Origin: DYCT01 sp051875715
GTDB lineage: Bacteria; Bacteroidota; Bacteroidia; Bacteroidales; Bacteroidaceae
Direction of reading: 5' to 3'
DNA: 64,000 nucleotides
NCBI GenBank assembly: GCA_051875715.1
Contig: JBJEHD010000095.1
Location: forward strand, 1 to 64,000
The notes under the pieces are model-generated. The model did no database searches, was not told the origin of the DNA, and saw nothing but the letters and a program-made list of their open reading frames with translations. The position numbers were made by a program, and so were the translations under genes. Shown here piece after piece: positions 42,747 to 50,995 of this stretch (position 1 is its first letter; every line of letters starts with the position of its first letter).

Positions 42747-43721
42747 TTACGCCGCGTCTTGGAACATGGGCGAAGCGAACCACTTCTTGTAGAGGTGGGT
42801 GGCAAGGCCGTAGACGAAGAAGGCCGAGGCGAAGCCGGCGATGGCGTCGATGAGGTAGTGCGCCTGGATGTAGACGGTGGCGCAGCACAGCAGCACGTAG
42901 AAGGGCAGCAGGCAGGCGAAGAGCCATCGGTTGCCGCGCCAGGCCAGAATCATCAGGATGGTGGAGATGCCCACGTGCGAACTTGGGAAGGCGGCTGTGG
43001 GGCGTTCGCCCACCTGTTGCGAGGCCTCCACCAGGCTATAGAACAAACCGCGCTCCGTGCCCGGGGCCGGCAACAGTTCTACGTGGTGGTTGAAGTAGTC
43101 GCCGATGGGCGGGAAATGTCCGGCGGCCACCTGGTCCAGTCCGATGGCCGGGAAGTAGAACTGCGGACCGGCCACCGGCACCACGATGTAGAACAGGTAA
43201 TAGAGGAAAAACGACGTGACCAGCACGAACGACACCTTCTCGAACCACTGGAACCGGAACAGACAGTACCACACGCTCACGACGAAAATCATGGGGTAGT
43301 AGGCGAAGTAGCCCATGTTGAACGGCTCGCTGAACCACCGCTCGGGCACGGCGTAGAAGAACTCCAGCGCCGGTTGGCAGCCGAACACGAACTGTTCGAT
43401 GCGGGCGAACACGTAGTCGAGGTTGGGCAACAGGCGGTTGAACTCGTAGGTGTCGGGATACCAATAGGAGAGCAGGCTCATCTGCACCGCCATGCGGACA
43501 AAGGCCGAGAAACGGCAGGGAGCCAGCCGGTAGAGCCGGATGAGGGCAAAGGTCAGGGCCACGATGAGCAGCCGTTCCCACAGCATCTCGCCCGGATGGT
43601 CCATCACGGGATAGATGAAGAGGATGATAATCGAGGTCAGCGCGTTGTAGATGAGGCTGATTTTCTCGACGGCGAACAGTCCCTTCTGGTGTTCGATGCG
43701 TTTGAATAAGTCTAAAGCCAT
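42747..43721 (-). CDS. PAP2-family membrane phosphatase/phosphotransferase
   Basis: 324 aa with about six membrane helices. PAP2 motif two is AAFPSSHVGIS (about 245-255) and motif three is VYIQAHYLIDAIAG, in which the His and Asp are kept but the usual SR is replaced. Motif one is not clear (GERP precedes motif two). The layout recalls inositolphosphotransferase-like (Aur1/Ipt1-type) PAP2 proteins more than simple lipid phosphatases. It overlaps the epimerase gene by 10 bases and is last in a three-gene unit. Substrate unknown; lipid head-group chemistry is likely. Confidence 0.82.
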   Translation of the reverse strand: MALDLFKRIEHQKGLFAVEKISLIYNALTSIIILFIYPVMDHPGEMLWERLLIVALTFALIRLYRLAPCRFSAFVRMAVQMSLLSYWYPDTYEFNRLLPNLDYVFARIEQFVFGCQPALEFFYAVPERWFSEPFNMGYFAYYPMIFVVSVWYCLFRFQWFEKVSFVLVTSFFLYYLFYIVVPVAGPQFYFPAIGLDQVAAGHFPPIGDYFNHHVELLPAPGTERGLFYSLVEASQQVGERPTAAFPSSHVGISTILMILAWRGNRWLFACLLPFYVLLCCATVYIQAHYLIDAIAGFASAFFVYGLATHLYKKWFASPMFQDAA

Positions 43722-44713
43722 CCTTCTTTCTTATACCAGGCGATGGCTTCCTCCACCCCGCGTTCCAGCGGATATTCCGGCTGGTAGCCGAGGTCGTTCT
43801 GCAGGGGTGCGATGTCGCATCGCCAGTTTCGTTGTTTCATGATTCGATATTTGTCTCGGTTGAGGGTGCTGCTCTTTCCGGCCAGTGCCGCCGTTTTCTC
43901 GGCCACCCACGAGATGGCCTTCAGCAAGCCCAAGGGGCAGGTGAAGCGCACCATCCAGGGGTTTCCCAGTTCTTTTCGGATGAGGTCGGAGAAGGCGCGG
44001 CTGTTGTAGGTGCGTCCGTCGCTCACGAAGTAACATTTCCGGGTTGTGCCGCGGTCGATGGCGCGGAAGATGGCCTGCGCCAGGTCCATCACGTAGACGA
44101 ACGTGAGGTCCTGCCGACGGAAGCCGGCGGCGAAGTCCACGTGTCGTCGGATGGACTGGGCCATGAGGAAATAGTCGCGCTCGCGCGGACCATACACGCC
44201 GGTCGGGCGGAAGATGACGTAGGGCAGGCTTTTGTGTTGCTGTAGGAAGAGTTCCGTTTTCCGTTTGCTCCGTCCGTAGGCCGTGTTGGGGCAGGGTTGG
44301 TCGTGGTCGGTGATGGGGGCGTAGTCCGTTTCGTGTATCGGGCCGAACACGCTCAGCGAACTGAGGTAGATGAATTGGGCGGGGGTGCGGCCGCTGGCTT
44401 GCAGGGCCTCCACCAGGTGGCGTGTAGCATCGTAGTTGTGCCGGTCGAAGTCGGCCGGATTGATGCATTGGGTGGTGCCGGCGCAGTGCACCACCACGTC
44501 CCAGGGTGCGTCGGGTTCGGCCAGTTGCCATTGCAGGCGTTCGGGGTCGCCCAGGTCCAGTTCGATGAGGCGGATGTCCGGGTGCTTCAGGTAGCGGGTG
44601 CTGCTGGTGTGCCGGATGGCGGCCCAGGTGTCGAAGCCCCTCCGTAGGGCCTCTTCCACTACGAAACTGCCGATGAAGCCGCTCGCGCCGGTGATAAGGA
44701 TTCGTTTCTTCAT
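43712..44713 (-). CDS. NAD-dependent epimerase/dehydratase family protein
   Basis: 333 aa, extended SDR. The cofactor loop is TGASGFIGS (about 8-16), the active-site pair is YGRSK and the upstream Ser is in YLSSLSVFG. The segment FRPTGVYGPRERDYF is typical of sugar-nucleotide or sterol-type members. It overlaps the CDF gene by 4 bases and the PAP2 gene by 10 bases, so the three are translated together. It could act on a sugar nucleotide or on a lipid-linked substrate with the PAP2 protein; the substrate is not determinable here. Confidence 0.86.
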   Translation of the reverse strand: MKKRILITGASGFIGSFVVEEALRRGFDTWAAIRHTSSTRYLKHPDIRLIELDLGDPERLQWQLAEPDAPWDVVVHCAGTTQCINPADFDRHNYDATRHLVEALQASGRTPAQFIYLSSLSVFGPIHETDYAPITDHDQPCPNTAYGRSKRKTELFLQQHKSLPYVIFRPTGVYGPRERDYFLMAQSIRRHVDFAAGFRRQDLTFVYVMDLAQAIFRAIDRGTTRKCYFVSDGRTYNSRAFSDLIRKELGNPWMVRFTCPLGLLKAISWVAEKTAALAGKSSTLNRDKYRIMKQRNWRCDIAPLQNDLGYQPEYPLERGVEEAIAWYKKEGWL

Positions 44714-45636
44714 GCCTTCGTTTTGTTTGGGTCTGTTTTCAGCGGTTCCACGTGGATGCCCACGTGTGTGTTCTCGCCGTAGCGTTCCTTCAGTTTCTGC
44801 TCAATCTCGGTGGCTGTCCGGTGGGCCTGGTGCAGGCTGATGTTGCCGTCCATGCGCACGTGCATCTCGATGGCGTATCGGTTTCCGATGCGTCGGGTGC
44901 GCAGGTTGTGGGGTTGGCTGACGTCGGGCACCGAGTAGACGATGTGCAGGATTTCCTGTTCCACGTCGTCGGGCAGCGACTTCTCCAGCAGGTCGTTGAG
45001 GCAGGGTATCAGCAGTTGGATGGCTACGCGGACGATGAGGATGCTCACCACCACGGCCGCCAGCGGGTCGAGCAGGCGCCAGTTCTCGCCCAGCAGGCAG
45101 GCACCGCCGATGCCGATGGCCGTCCCGACGGACGAGAGGGCGTCGCTGCGGTGGTGCCAGGCGTTGGCCACGACGGCTTGCGAGTTGAGGGCTTTACCTT
45201 CGCGTGCGGTGTAGTGGTACAGTCCTTCTTTGGCGGCTATCGAGACGAGGGCCGCACCCAGGGCAATCATCCCCGGCCGCTCCAGGGTTTCGCCTTGCAG
45301 GTAGTGGTAGATGTGCTCGAGTCCGCTCCAGCAGATGCTGATGCCTACGGCCAGCAGGGCCCCTCCGATGAGGGCGGTGGCCAGTGTCTCGTATTTGCCG
45401 TGCCCGTAGTCGTGGTCCTTGTCCACGGGTTTGCTGGAGATGTGGACGAACAGCAGGATGACGATGTCGGTCAGGAAGTCGGACAAGGAGTGGACGGCGT
45501 CGGCTATCATGGCGGCGCTCTGTCCGAGCAGGCCGGCGGCGAACTTGAGTCCGACCAACACGAAATTGACGAGGCTCCCGGCAAGGGTGACCCGGCGAAT
45601 GCGCTTCTCGCGTTGTGTGTCGAAAGAATCCGTCAT
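44710..45636 (-). CDS. Cation diffusion facilitator family transporter
   Basis: 308 aa. It exports divalent metals (Zn, Fe, Mn or Co) in exchange for protons. The six-helix membrane part carries the metal-site residues ADAVHSLSDFLTD in helix 2 and HHRSDALSS in helix 5. The cytoplasmic C-terminal domain (about 210-305) has HVRMDGNISLHQAH, which binds metal in related proteins. The start is the ATG at 45636; upstream codons cross the promoter. It heads a three-gene unit with an ideal promoter. Confidence 0.92.
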   Translation of the reverse strand: MTDSFDTQREKRIRRVTLAGSLVNFVLVGLKFAAGLLGQSAAMIADAVHSLSDFLTDIVILLFVHISSKPVDKDHDYGHGKYETLATALIGGALLAVGISICWSGLEHIYHYLQGETLERPGMIALGAALVSIAAKEGLYHYTAREGKALNSQAVVANAWHHRSDALSSVGTAIGIGGACLLGENWRLLDPLAAVVVSILIVRVAIQLLIPCLNDLLEKSLPDDVEQEILHIVYSVPDVSQPHNLRTRRIGNRYAIEMHVRMDGNISLHQAHRTATEIEQKLKERYGENTHVGIHVEPLKTDPNKTKA

Positions 45637-45666
45637 GGCGGTCGTTGTTGTTTTAAGGATGAGGGG

Positions 45667-45698
45667 GCAAAGATAATGCAAGCCGGACAAAGGTGCAA
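45667..45698 (-). promoter_or_regulatory. Bacteroides-type promoter for the CDF-epimerase-PAP2 unit
   Basis: On the minus strand TTGC (45698-45695), 19 bases, then TATCTTTGC (45675-45667). A complete consensus match, 31 bases before the CDF start codon. Confidence 0.8.
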
Positions 45699-45820
45699 AC
45701 CTGCCCGTTTTTTTTGCTGTGTCCCACAGGCTTTCCCTTTCTATACGTCCCGGGCAGTACCGATGCGGGAGCGATGCAGGAATTTTCGTCCGAAAGGCAT
45801 TCTGTTTGCATCGAAATGCC

Positions 45821-45828
45821 TATTTTTG
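45821..45828 (+). promoter_or_regulatory. Promoter -7 element for the RNase R gene
   Basis: TATTTTTG matches TAnnTTTG and lies about 100 bases before the RNase R start, divergent from the CDF promoter. The -33 is not clear. Confidence 0.45.
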
Positions 45829-45928
45829 TTCGGTTTTCCAGACGGGCCTTTGCGCCGTCGGGCGAACCATCGGGCGGCTCAGTCCGTTTGTGGGTAGAGC
45901 CGTTGATAAATAGCAAGGAGAAAAGAGT

Positions 45929-48085
45929 ATGGCAAAGAAGAAAGAAAAGAAAGAGAAGAGAGAGAAGAAGGGCGGGAAATACATGCGGAAGAAGGAACTG
46001 GCCGACCGGCTGATTGCGTTGTTCCACGAACGCCCTGCGGAAGCCTATTCCTATAAACACCTGTTTTCGGCCCTCTCGCTGAAGACCCATCCGCTGAAGA
46101 TGTTGTGCGCCGACATCCTCGGCGAGATGCTCGAAGAGGATTACCTGGTGCAGACCGAGAACGGGCGTTTCCGCCTGAACGACCACGGCCTGACGCTCAC
46201 CGGCACGTTCCAACGCCGGGGAGGCCGCTGCCTGTTCCTGCCCGACGAGGGTGGCGAGCCCATCGCTATCGCCGAGGCCAATGCCGGCCACGCCTTGTCC
46301 GGCGACCGTGTGCGCATCGCCTTCTTCGCCAAGCGTCGGCGTCGGGCGGCCGAGGGCGAGGTCATTGAGGTGTTGCAGCGGGGCGAGGACACTATCGTGG
46401 GCACGCTGGACGTCAGCAAGAACTATGCGTTCCTGGTGGCCGACGGACGTGCGCTGGGCATCGACATCTTCATCCCTCGCGACAAACTGAAGGGAGGCAA
46501 GCACGGCGACAAGGCCGTGGTGAAAATCGTCGATTGGCCCGAGAAGGCCAAGAACCCCATCGGGCAGGTGGTCGACGTGCTCGGCCCCTCCGGCGAGAAC
46601 AATGCCGAGATGCATGCCATCCTGGCGGAGTTCGGCCTGCCCTATGTCTACCCGAAGGCTGTGGAGGCGGCTGCCGACAAGATTCCGGCCGAGATTCCGG
46701 CCGAGGAACTGGCGCAGCGCGAGGACTTCCGCGACGTGGTCACCTTCACCATCGACCCGAAGGATGCCAAGGACTTCGACGACGCCCTCTCCATCCGCTC
46801 CGTGGGCGACGGCCTGTGGGAGGTGGGCGTGCACATCGCCGACGTGTCGCACTACGTGAAGGAAGGCGGCATTATCGACAAGGAGGCCCAGCGCCGGGCC
46901 ACCTCCGTCTACCTGGTGGACCGCACCATCCCCATGCTGCCCGAACGGTTGTGCAACTTCATCTGTTCGCTCCGCCCCGACGAGGAGAAACTGGCCTTCT
47001 CCGTCATCTTCCGCATGGACGAGAAAGGCAACGTCGCCGATTCGCACATTGCCCATACCGTCATCCGCAGCAACCGCCGCTTCACCTACGAAGAGGCGCA
47101 GCAAATCATCGAGACCGGCGAAGGCGACTACCGCGACGAGGTGCTCGCGCTCAACCGCATCGCGCAGGCCTTGCGCGAGAAACGTTTCCAAGCCGGAGCC
47201 ATCAACTTCGACCGCTACGAGGTGAAGTTCGAGATTGATGAGAAGGGCAAGCCGCTGAGCGTCTACTTCAAGGTGTCGAAAGAGGCCAACAAACTGGTGG
47301 AGGAGTTCATGTTGCTGGCCAACCGAACCGTGGCCGAGAAGGTGGGCAAGACCGGCGGCAAGAAGCCGAAGGTGCTGCCCTATCGCATCCACGACCTGCC
47401 CGACCCCGAGAAACTGGACAACCTGGCGCAGTTCATCGCCCGCTTCGGCTACAAGATCCGCACCTCGGGCACGAAGACCGACGTGTCGCGCTCCATCAAC
47501 CACCTGCTCGACGACATCCAGGGACGTAAGGAAGAGAACCTCATCGAGACCGTGTCCATCCGCGCCATGCAGAAGGCCCGCTATTCGGTGCACAACATCG
47601 GACACTACGGCCTCGCCTTCGACTACTACACCCATTTCACCTCGCCCATCCGCCGCTATCCCGACCTGATGGTGCACCGTCTGCTCACCCGCTACCTCGC
47701 CGGCGGACGCACGGCCAGCGAAACCAAGTACGAGGAACTGTGCGAGCACAGTTCGGCCATGGAGCAGTTGGCGGCCAGTGCCGAGCGCGCCTCCATCAAG
47801 TACAAGCAGGTGGAGTTCATGACCGACCGCCTCGGCCAGGTGTTCGACGGGGTCATCTCCGGTGTCACCGAGTGGGGCCTCTACGTCGAACTCAACGAGA
47901 ACAAGTGCGAGGGCATGATTCCCATCCGCGACCTGACCGACGACTACTATGAGTTCGACGAGAAGAACTACTGCCTGCGCGGCCGCCGTCGCAAGCACGC
48001 CTACAGCCTGGGCGATGCCGTCACGGTGCGTGTGGCCAAGGTCAACCTGGAGCGCAAGCAGCTCGACTTCGAGTTGCTGGACTGA
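45929..48085 (+). CDS. rnr: Ribonuclease R
   Basis: 718 aa. A 3'-5' exoribonuclease that degrades structured RNA. The start is the ATG at 45929 with AAGGAG upstream. A Lys/Glu-rich tail (about 1-20) leads into a winged helix (about 20-80) and two cold-shock RNA-binding domains. The RNB domain carries the four catalytic aspartates in TIDPKDAKDFDDALS (about 272-286), with HIADVSHYV after it. A C-terminal S1 domain is at GVISGVTEWGLYVELNE. The lysine-rich tail of E. coli RNase R is not seen at the C-terminus. It is followed by a clear terminator. Confidence 0.95.
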   Translation: MAKKKEKKEKREKKGGKYMRKKELADRLIALFHERPAEAYSYKHLFSALSLKTHPLKMLCADILGEMLEEDYLVQTENGRFRLNDHGLTLTGTFQRRGGRCLFLPDEGGEPIAIAEANAGHALSGDRVRIAFFAKRRRRAAEGEVIEVLQRGEDTIVGTLDVSKNYAFLVADGRALGIDIFIPRDKLKGGKHGDKAVVKIVDWPEKAKNPIGQVVDVLGPSGENNAEMHAILAEFGLPYVYPKAVEAAADKIPAEIPAEELAQREDFRDVVTFTIDPKDAKDFDDALSIRSVGDGLWEVGVHIADVSHYVKEGGIIDKEAQRRATSVYLVDRTIPMLPERLCNFICSLRPDEEKLAFSVIFRMDEKGNVADSHIAHTVIRSNRRFTYEEAQQIIETGEGDYRDEVLALNRIAQALREKRFQAGAINFDRYEVKFEIDEKGKPLSVYFKVSKEANKLVEEFMLLANRTVAEKVGKTGGKKPKVLPYRIHDLPDPEKLDNLAQFIARFGYKIRTSGTKTDVSRSINHLLDDIQGRKEENLIETVSIRAMQKARYSVHNIGHYGLAFDYYTHFTSPIRRYPDLMVHRLLTRYLAGGRTASETKYEELCEHSSAMEQLAASAERASIKYKQVEFMTDRLGQVFDGVISGVTEWGLYVELNENKCEGMIPIRDLTDDYYEFDEKNYCLRGRRRKHAYSLGDAVTVRVAKVNLERKQLDFELLD

Positions 48086-48119
48086 CACACCGTCCTCCTT
48101 CTTCCCTTGTCCGGCGGCT

Positions 48120-48168
48120 CAAAAGCCGGTCTTTCTCCCTTTTTACGGTGCAGAGAGGCCGGCTTTTG
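48120..48168 (+). terminator. Terminator of the RNase R gene
   Basis: CAAAAGCCGG at 48120-48129 pairs with CCGGCTTTTG at 48159-48168, with inner TCTC/GAGA pairing. It lies 35 bases past the stop. Confidence 0.8.
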
Positions 48169-48199
48169 TACGATTGTGTCATATCCTCGTACGATTTTA

Positions 48200-48208
48200 C
48201 CCCCCCCC
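48200..48208 (+). repeat. Run of nine C at the -33 region of the beta-helix gene promoter
   Basis: The C run ends 17 bases before the -7 box TACTTTTG at 48226, where the -33 box would be. A change in length would alter promoter spacing. Confidence 0.8.
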
Positions 48209-48225
48209 GATTCCCTGCATTCCCC

Positions 48226-48233
48226 TACTTTTG
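48226..48233 (+). promoter_or_regulatory. Promoter -7 element for the beta-helix gene
   Basis: TACTTTTG matches TAnnTTTG and lies 30 bases before the ATG at 48264. The place of the -33 box is taken by the C run, with GATTTTA just before it. Confidence 0.6.
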
Positions 48234-48263
48234 GCCACAAGAGAAACTAAAAATCAATACAAT

Positions 48264-50318
48264 ATGAAAAGACATGGACTGTTGTTGGCCTTCCTGGCCA
48301 TCGCGTCGTGGGCCAATGCGACGATTTATTATTTGAAGTCTACTACTGACTCACCGAATGCGTGGGCGGAGGTGGAGGATGCAACCAATGTGGTGGTGAC
48401 GGACAATATTCAATCTGCTTTTAATAAGTTGTCTGCAGCTGATGACGAATTGTGGATTGCGAAGGGAACGTATAGCTTGACATCTTACAGGTATTTGAGT
48501 AAAACGTGTAAAATATATGCAGGATTCAGCGGGTCGGAAACAGATGCAAGTGAGCGTGACTACCTTAACAATCCGGTGGTGGTTACAGTTGCAGAAAATG
48601 TAACGGCCTCAGCTGGTAATTCTGTAATCTGTTTGAATGCCAATGATATTGTTTTGGATGGTATCACGTTCGATGGCGAAAATATTGTTCGTGCAAGTGA
48701 AACAGCATATTGGCTTATTAATGCATATGCAGATAAAACCGGTATTGTGGTTCAGAATTGTTCATTTAAAAATTTCGTTTTCTCTTACACAAATAAAACC
48801 ACGACGGCAAGTATGCCTGCCAAATTTGGTTGTATTCTGCTGAACAAAGCTACAACGACTGTCCAGGGTTGTAGTTTCAGCAATAATAAGATACAAGCAA
48901 CCACTGGTGAGGGAGGCGCAGAAGTAACTACTTCTTTGTCGGCATTGCTCTATGTGAATAGTGGTGATGCCTCGAATGGTGCGAAAATTCGCAATTGTGT
49001 GTTCGATGCGAATACGAATGTCGCCTCAACAGGTAATGTGGGTGCATCAGTTCGGGTAGGAACTTACGCAACGATAGAAGGGTGCACGTTTAAAAATCAT
49101 ACAGCAGGTTATGCCTGCTATTTAGGTGGTGCGAATGATAACACAACAATGTCAAATTGTGTATTTACAGCAAACTCTAGTGGTGCTATATGTATGTATA
49201 ATGGAGGGACAGTTGAATACAACTTGTTCTATAATAATACATCTAAAGCGCCAATATATATGCTGAATGGTTCTATTCGGAATTGTGCGATGTTAGAACC
49301 CTCATTGCAAATGATATATTTCTCTAACTCCAATACGCGAACCGTAGTGAATAATCTGTTAATAGGAAGTTCTGTAGGAGGTACTACTACCAACGTCACG
49401 TTTACGGATAACTATTGGAAACATGGAACGACTACGGTAAACATGGGTACTGAAATCACCAACGTCACCCCGCTCACCCTCTCCAACTACGGCCCGACCG
49501 TATGGCCGGCCGAGGCATGGGCGGCCTTGAAGACAGCGTTGGTTGCCAAATCATTGAACCTGAATTTGGCCGATGCGGCATTTAATTATACGGGTGAGAC
49601 AATGAATATTTCCGTCTCCTACACCCGTGCATGCTACGTCGACGGCTATCGCGAAAGCATCATCCTTCCTTTCAAGCCGACGGGCATCAAGGATGCCGAC
49701 GGCAATTCGGCAACGGACGACTTCATCTTCGAGCGTTTCGCCAGCAAGGGAGAAGCCGCGATTACCTTCGCCGAACGGGACTTCAACAACCTCGAGGCCA
49801 ACGTGCCCTACCTGATGCGCTACAATGGAACAAAGAGCACCGGCATGAAAGGATTCACCTTCATCGGCGAGAGCCTGCCCGCCCGTCCGGAATCGCTGGG
49901 CGAGATCTTCGTCGGCACGTACGAAACGGTGCCCTACGAGGCTGAAACCGCGCGCTACGTGTTAAGTGTGGATGGCGCAACAGAATATTTCGGCCAGCTG
50001 GCTTCTACGGCCAGCATCGCGCCCTACCGCGCCTACTTGGAGATTCCGACCGATCCTTCGGGTGCTCCGGTCCGCTTCTCCATCGCCTTCGGCGGTAGCG
50101 ACGAGGGTGGGGCCACGGACATCGATTCGGCCGCACAGTCCGATGCCGTATGGGCCGAAGAGGGTGCCATCTGCCTGTCGGTCGGCGAAGCGCAGCAAGT
50201 CCGCATCTACGGGGTGGACGGCCGCCTCGTCCGTACGGAGTGGGTGGACGGCCTGTCGCGCCTGCCGATGCCGCAGGGCCTTTACATCGTGAACAACCGC
50301 AAGGTGGTGGTTCGCTAA
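48264..50318 (+). CDS. Secreted right-handed beta-helix protein with C-terminal sorting tail
   Basis: 684 aa. Signal peptide cut near WANA. Residues about 60-400 show parallel beta-helix rungs with repeated N-C-x-F patterns (VQNCSFKNF, VQGCSFSNN, IRNCVFDAN, IEGCTFKNH, MSNCVFTAN). This is a pectate-lyase-like fold, but no lyase active site was recognised. Residues about 440-610 form a beta region, and the last 55 (VRIYGVDGRLVRTEW, MPQGLYIVNNRKVVVR) are a type IX sorting tail. The DNA coding for the helix (48.3-49.44 kb) is clearly AT-richer than the rest of the gene and its neighbours. Surface display is likely; ligand or substrate unknown. Confidence 0.82.
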   Translation: MKRHGLLLAFLAIASWANATIYYLKSTTDSPNAWAEVEDATNVVVTDNIQSAFNKLSAADDELWIAKGTYSLTSYRYLSKTCKIYAGFSGSETDASERDYLNNPVVVTVAENVTASAGNSVICLNANDIVLDGITFDGENIVRASETAYWLINAYADKTGIVVQNCSFKNFVFSYTNKTTTASMPAKFGCILLNKATTTVQGCSFSNNKIQATTGEGGAEVTTSLSALLYVNSGDASNGAKIRNCVFDANTNVASTGNVGASVRVGTYATIEGCTFKNHTAGYACYLGGANDNTTMSNCVFTANSSGAICMYNGGTVEYNLFYNNTSKAPIYMLNGSIRNCAMLEPSLQMIYFSNSNTRTVVNNLLIGSSVGGTTTNVTFTDNYWKHGTTTVNMGTEITNVTPLTLSNYGPTVWPAEAWAALKTALVAKSLNLNLADAAFNYTGETMNISVSYTRACYVDGYRESIILPFKPTGIKDADGNSATDDFIFERFASKGEAAITFAERDFNNLEANVPYLMRYNGTKSTGMKGFTFIGESLPARPESLGEIFVGTYETVPYEAETARYVLSVDGATEYFGQLASTASIAPYRAYLEIPTDPSGAPVRFSIAFGGSDEGGATDIDSAAQSDAVWAEEGAICLSVGEAQQVRIYGVDGRLVRTEWVDGLSRLPMPQGLYIVNNRKVVVR

Positions 50319-50360
50319 GCAATGAATCAATCGAAGGAAATCAGAAAAACAAGAACGCAC

Positions 50361-50549
50361 ATGAATAAGAAACCGTATATCGCTCCGAAGATGGAGCAAA
50401 TCGAGATGGAACTTGCGGACGTGATGGCCGTGTCGGGCCAGGAGAGCAACATCACGATCGACACCGGTGGCAGCCAGTCCGAGGTAACCAACCCCCGCAG
50501 CCCGCGCCGCTTCTGGTCGTCGGCCGACGATTGGGATATCGACCAATAA
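50361..50549 (+). CDS. Short peptide of the Bacteroidales KKPYIAPKME type
   Basis: 62 aa from the ATG at 50361 (an ATG at 50322 would add 13 residues). It has no signal peptide. It begins MNKKPYIAPKMEQIEMEL, then ADVMAVSGQES, a Gly/Ser/Thr stretch, and ends SPRRFWSSADDWDIDQ. Small proteins with this lysine-tyrosine-proline start and an M-x-x-SG centre are common in Bacteroidales, and some resemble precursors of modified peptides. No modifying enzyme or transporter is next to it. It lies 43 bases after the beta-helix gene and may share its transcript. Confidence 0.65.
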   Translation: MNKKPYIAPKMEQIEMELADVMAVSGQESNITIDTGGSQSEVTNPRSPRRFWSSADDWDIDQ

Positions 50550-50610
50550 TGCAGGCCATAAAAAGCCGAAACGCACCCCCTCCCTGATGTATACCGATGT
50601 ATTGTAGTAA

Positions 50611-50742
50611 ATCGTTCAGCCTTGGCTGAACGGTCAAGTAGGTTATATTACTTTGCCTTTGAGCCTATATCCTACGACCGTTCAGCCAAGGCTGAACGCA
50701 AAGCGCAAGGTTGTTGCTGCGTGTCAGAACTTGCATCGCATC
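50611..50742 (-). repeat. Paired-palindrome element, copy B (132 bases)
   Basis: Inverted relative to copy A at 30985-31116. Palindromes lie at 50613-50632 and 50679-50698, again 46 bases apart. One palindrome has TT in the centre in place of AA. The inner bases differ at several sites, so it is not a recent duplicate. Confidence 0.88.
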
Positions 50743-50811
50743 ATTTACTATTCAACGTTATATTGACCTCGCAACTTTGTCAGCAAAGCGTCTTGTATGC
50801 TCGGCCGGTGG

Positions 50812-50946
50812 CTACTTCACCCGTCGGTTCAGCTGGTTGTTTGCCTTCTCCGGGCGCGACTTGCCGATGCGTTTGCCCGAGGGCTTCTTGCCGGTCTGCT
50901 TCTTGCGTCCCGATGGGGCGAAGGGGTTCTTCTTGTTTAGACTCAT
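50812..50946 (-). CDS. Small basic protein
   Basis: 44 aa, ATG at 50946, stop at 50812. It reads MSLNKKNPFAPSGRKKQ, continues with GKKPSGKRIGKSRP and ends LNRRVK. It is very rich in Lys, Arg, Gly and Pro, and likely binds nucleic acid or is disordered. I do not recognise the family. It lies in the same direction as the ATPase gene and 49 bases past it, so it may be co-transcribed. It could also be non-coding. Confidence 0.4.
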   Translation of the reverse strand: MSLNKKNPFAPSGRKKQTGKKPSGKRIGKSRPEKANNQLNRRVK

Positions 50947-50995
50947 GATGGGATGTTTTTGCTTGGTGGTAAGTGATGGGCGGAATCCCTCCGCG

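Noticed and set aside
45653..48088. Minus-strand open frame of 811 codons opposite RNase R
   Set aside because: Shadow of rnr; Leu/His/Val-rich without domains, while the plus strand has all RNase R motifs.
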